Assembly (NCBI GenBank): GCA_964610745.1
Contig: CAZSYL010000007.1
Coordinates: forward strand, 32,577-96,576
DNA from: SHLQ01 sp964610745
GTDB lineage: Bacteria; Actinomycetota; Acidimicrobiia; Acidimicrobiales; SHLQ01
Direction: 5' to 3'
Length of the DNA: 64,000 nucleotides
Position 1 is the stretch's first letter; every line of letters begins with the position of its first letter. Made by a program: the position numbers and the translations under genes. Under the pieces are notes generated by a model, which made no database searches, was not told the DNA's origin, and saw only the letters and a program-made list of their open reading frames with translations. This document shows positions 62,476-64,000 of the stretch, in pieces.

Positions 62476-63876
62476 TCAGTTCAGGGTTGTGCCGTCGGGG
62501 CGTTGGATGTGGATTTTGCCGTCGGGGAGCCGGGTGACGGTGTAGCCACGTTCTTTGTGCCGGTTGTGTTTGCCGCAAAGAACGCCTGCGTTGTGCGGGT
62601 TGGTGAGTCCACCACCCGGATCCGGGCCACCCGGTCCGTCTCTGGTCGAGTGTGGGGTGAGGTGATCGATTTGGCACGATCGGACACTCACGTGACAGCC
62701 GGGCCAGTAGCACTCCGATGCGTTGAGTTGAGCGGCGAGCCGGGCGTACCCGGTGAACAGTCGCCGCCGGCCGAGATCGATCGTGACCCCATCAGCGCCG
62801 ATGACGTTGCGTCGGAGGTAACCGAGGAGGGCTTCGGCAACAGCGCGCCGTGATGGAAGGGTCGAGCCGGTAAGCGTTGCGGACACGTAGTCGTCGCGGG
62901 CGGGGGCTTCGGGGCCCAGAGGGTCGTCAGGGTCGTCGCCTGCAAGCCTGCGGGTTTCGCGTTCGAACGTTTCGTCGTCGATGACGATGTCGGTGGTGAT
63001 CATCGTCCCGGTTTCGGCTGCGAGACCCTGGGCTGCGTAGTCGTGGACTTTGGCGAAGGCGTCTGCCCGCCGTTGCGCTGCGGTCCGGGGCATGTGGGTG
63101 GCGTTTGCGTCGTCTCCGTAGTTGTCGACTGCCCACTGCCAATCGATATCGAACTCGATCTTGGTGAACGCCTCAAAGACATCGTTGATGCGAGCCCCGT
63201 CATAGGCGGCGCATGATCCGTTCCAGGTCCACTGGCCTTCGTCGTCTTGGGACATGGTGTGGTTGCGGGCGCGTTCGTGGCGGGCATCGCGACTTTCTGC
63301 ACCGTCTTGGTCGGCGAGACGTTCCCATTCGGACACGACGAGATCGAACAGTTCGTAGCTGTCGGTGAGCGCATGGTCCGCGAACCATTGGTCGGCGTCG
63401 ACCATGAGGTCGCGAACACGAGGGTTCGAATACACCCGGCCGAGCTTGCGGGCCATACAGGTCGAGATACTTCCGTCGACATACTGTTTGGCAACGATCG
63501 GCAACGCGGCGAGCATCCGGGCAGTTTTCGCCCGGGCGGCTGCCTCGGCCCCGGAGATCTTTGACGTGTGAGCCACCATGGGTTTGGCCGAACGATGGCC
63601 ATCGATTGCGTGGACCCCTGTCCGGTCGATCGAGGCGACGACTTCGACTCGGGCCGCGTCGACTTGGCGGGCGACGAGCTCGACCTCGCTGATCGTTGCC
63701 AGCGCTTGGTCGAGGTGATGGGTATCGATGTTGGTGTGCAACAACTTGGCGACACCAGCTTGGATCAACGTCAACGCGTCATTGGCAGGCCGAGACAGGA
63801 CTGGTTCATCGGCTGACCCGACCGCAAACTCCCTCACCTGCACCATACGAACCAACTTACAGATGGGGTATGACAT
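62476..63876 (-). CDS. DUF222-HNH endonuclease family protein
   Basis: The 466-residue protein has an N-terminal DUF222 helical domain (about 30-330) and a C-terminal HNH domain with CYWPGCHVSVRSCQIDHLTPHS and LCGKHNRHKERG. The two CxxC-like pairs and the DH/N/H residues of the zinc-supported nuclease core are present. These proteins are multi-copy in actinobacteria (the 13E12-like group) and are often linked to mobile or repetitive DNA; a role in restriction or recombination is assumed. An internal Met at 63846 is an alternative start. Confidence 0.9.
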   Translation of the reverse strand: MSYPICKLVRMVQVREFAVGSADEPVLSRPANDALTLIQAGVAKLLHTNIDTHHLDQALATISEVELVARQVDAARVEVVASIDRTGVHAIDGHRSAKPMVAHTSKISGAEAAARAKTARMLAALPIVAKQYVDGSISTCMARKLGRVYSNPRVRDLMVDADQWFADHALTDSYELFDLVVSEWERLADQDGAESRDARHERARNHTMSQDDEGQWTWNGSCAAYDGARINDVFEAFTKIEFDIDWQWAVDNYGDDANATHMPRTAAQRRADAFAKVHDYAAQGLAAETGTMITTDIVIDDETFERETRRLAGDDPDDPLGPEAPARDDYVSATLTGSTLPSRRAVAEALLGYLRRNVIGADGVTIDLGRRRLFTGYARLAAQLNASECYWPGCHVSVRSCQIDHLTPHSTRDGPGGPDPGGGLTNPHNAGVLCGKHNRHKERGYTVTRLPDGKIHIQRPDGTTLN

Positions 63877-63902
63877 CGAATTAGGCCAAGCCTGCCCAAG
63901 CT

Positions 63903-64000
63903 CTATTTCGCTCGCTTCACCCGAATGCGTTCACCGTCGACCTCGTATCCGTTGAGGTGATGGACAGCGGCCTTGGCTTCGCCGGGCTTGGGCATCTCGA
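63903..64000 (-). CDS. RRM-type RNA-binding protein, C-terminal fragment
   Basis: The minus strand ends with EMPKPGEAKAAVHHLNG, YEVDGERIRV and KRAK then TAG, which matches the last helix and RNP2-to-C-terminal strand of an RRM domain (A..A...LNG..V.G..I.V). The gene is cut by the window end, so only about 32 codons are visible. It is upstream of the HNH gene on the same strand. Confidence 0.7.
   Translation of the reverse strand, partial: EMPKPGEAKAAVHHLNGYEVDGERIRVKRAK

Noticed and set aside
1..64000. tRNA, rRNA, CRISPR arrays, IS elements and prophage
   Set aside because: No cloverleaf-like sequence, rRNA segment, regular spacer array, transposase or phage structural gene was recognised by reading; a covariance-model search would be needed to exclude small RNAs.

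Overview
The window looks like a metagenome-assembled chromosome segment from an aquatic, probably marine, actinobacterium of the Acidimicrobiia type. This is an inference from moderately high GC, a mycobacterial-type heme-degrading MhuD homologue, a mycobacterial-type CysM homologue, a DUF222-HNH gene and an OleA/OleBC/OleD olefin locus. No rRNA, tRNA, CRISPR array, IS element or phage gene was seen. A run of 100 N at 34617-34716 is flanked by identical 55-base ends and looks like a scaffolding artefact.

Left part (1-29 kb): a truncated LysM protein; a leftward group (AA_synth protein, EthD protein, MhuD-like heme monooxygenase, Tat-exported amidohydrolase lipoprotein, MFS exporter); a rightward group (beta-propeller lipoprotein, CopA copper ATPase, two ABC ATPase/permease pairs); a PAS-GGDEF-EAL protein; a methyltransferase next to class II aldolase; a shikimate-kinase-like protein missing key motifs; a persulfide-dioxygenase/rhodanese fusion behind a palindromic operator; methylmalonate-semialdehyde dehydrogenase; a DM13 protein; two PLP enzymes; a NarL-type two-component system; DUF1853 and the tRNA hydroxylase TrhO.

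Middle (29-42.6 kb): a complete Liv-type ABC importer (H, M, K, G, F) followed on the same strand by a carbohydrate-type catabolic set (Gfo/Idh/MocA dehydrogenase, TIM-barrel isomerase, xylose isomerase, Tm-1-like UPF0261 protein, phosphoenolpyruvate-hydrolase-family protein, cupin). I read these eleven genes as one uptake-plus-catabolism unit of unknown substrate. A K+ channel with an RCK domain, a cold-shock protein with a 25-base palindrome upstream and a clear terminator, and a tandem-repeat surface protein follow.

Right part (44-64 kb): a molybdenum hydroxylase (L-M-S) with an MFS transporter; the oleA-oleBC-oleD long-chain olefin locus; a DUF3179 lipoprotein whose conserved CPLC motif is written TGA-CCG-CTT-TGC, a strong selenocysteine candidate with a SECIS-like hairpin just downstream; a phosphatase, carotenoid oxygenase and thiolase behind a TetR gene; a MarR-controlled thiolase/dehydrogenase pair with an operator at the start codon; a poorly coding 0.8 kb stretch with a 30-base inverted repeat; a DUF222-HNH protein; and the tail of an RRM protein.

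The most notable observations are the putative selenoprotein, the Liv/Tm-1/PEP-hydrolase catabolic cluster, and short tandem duplications of gene tails that recur in several intergenic spacers.
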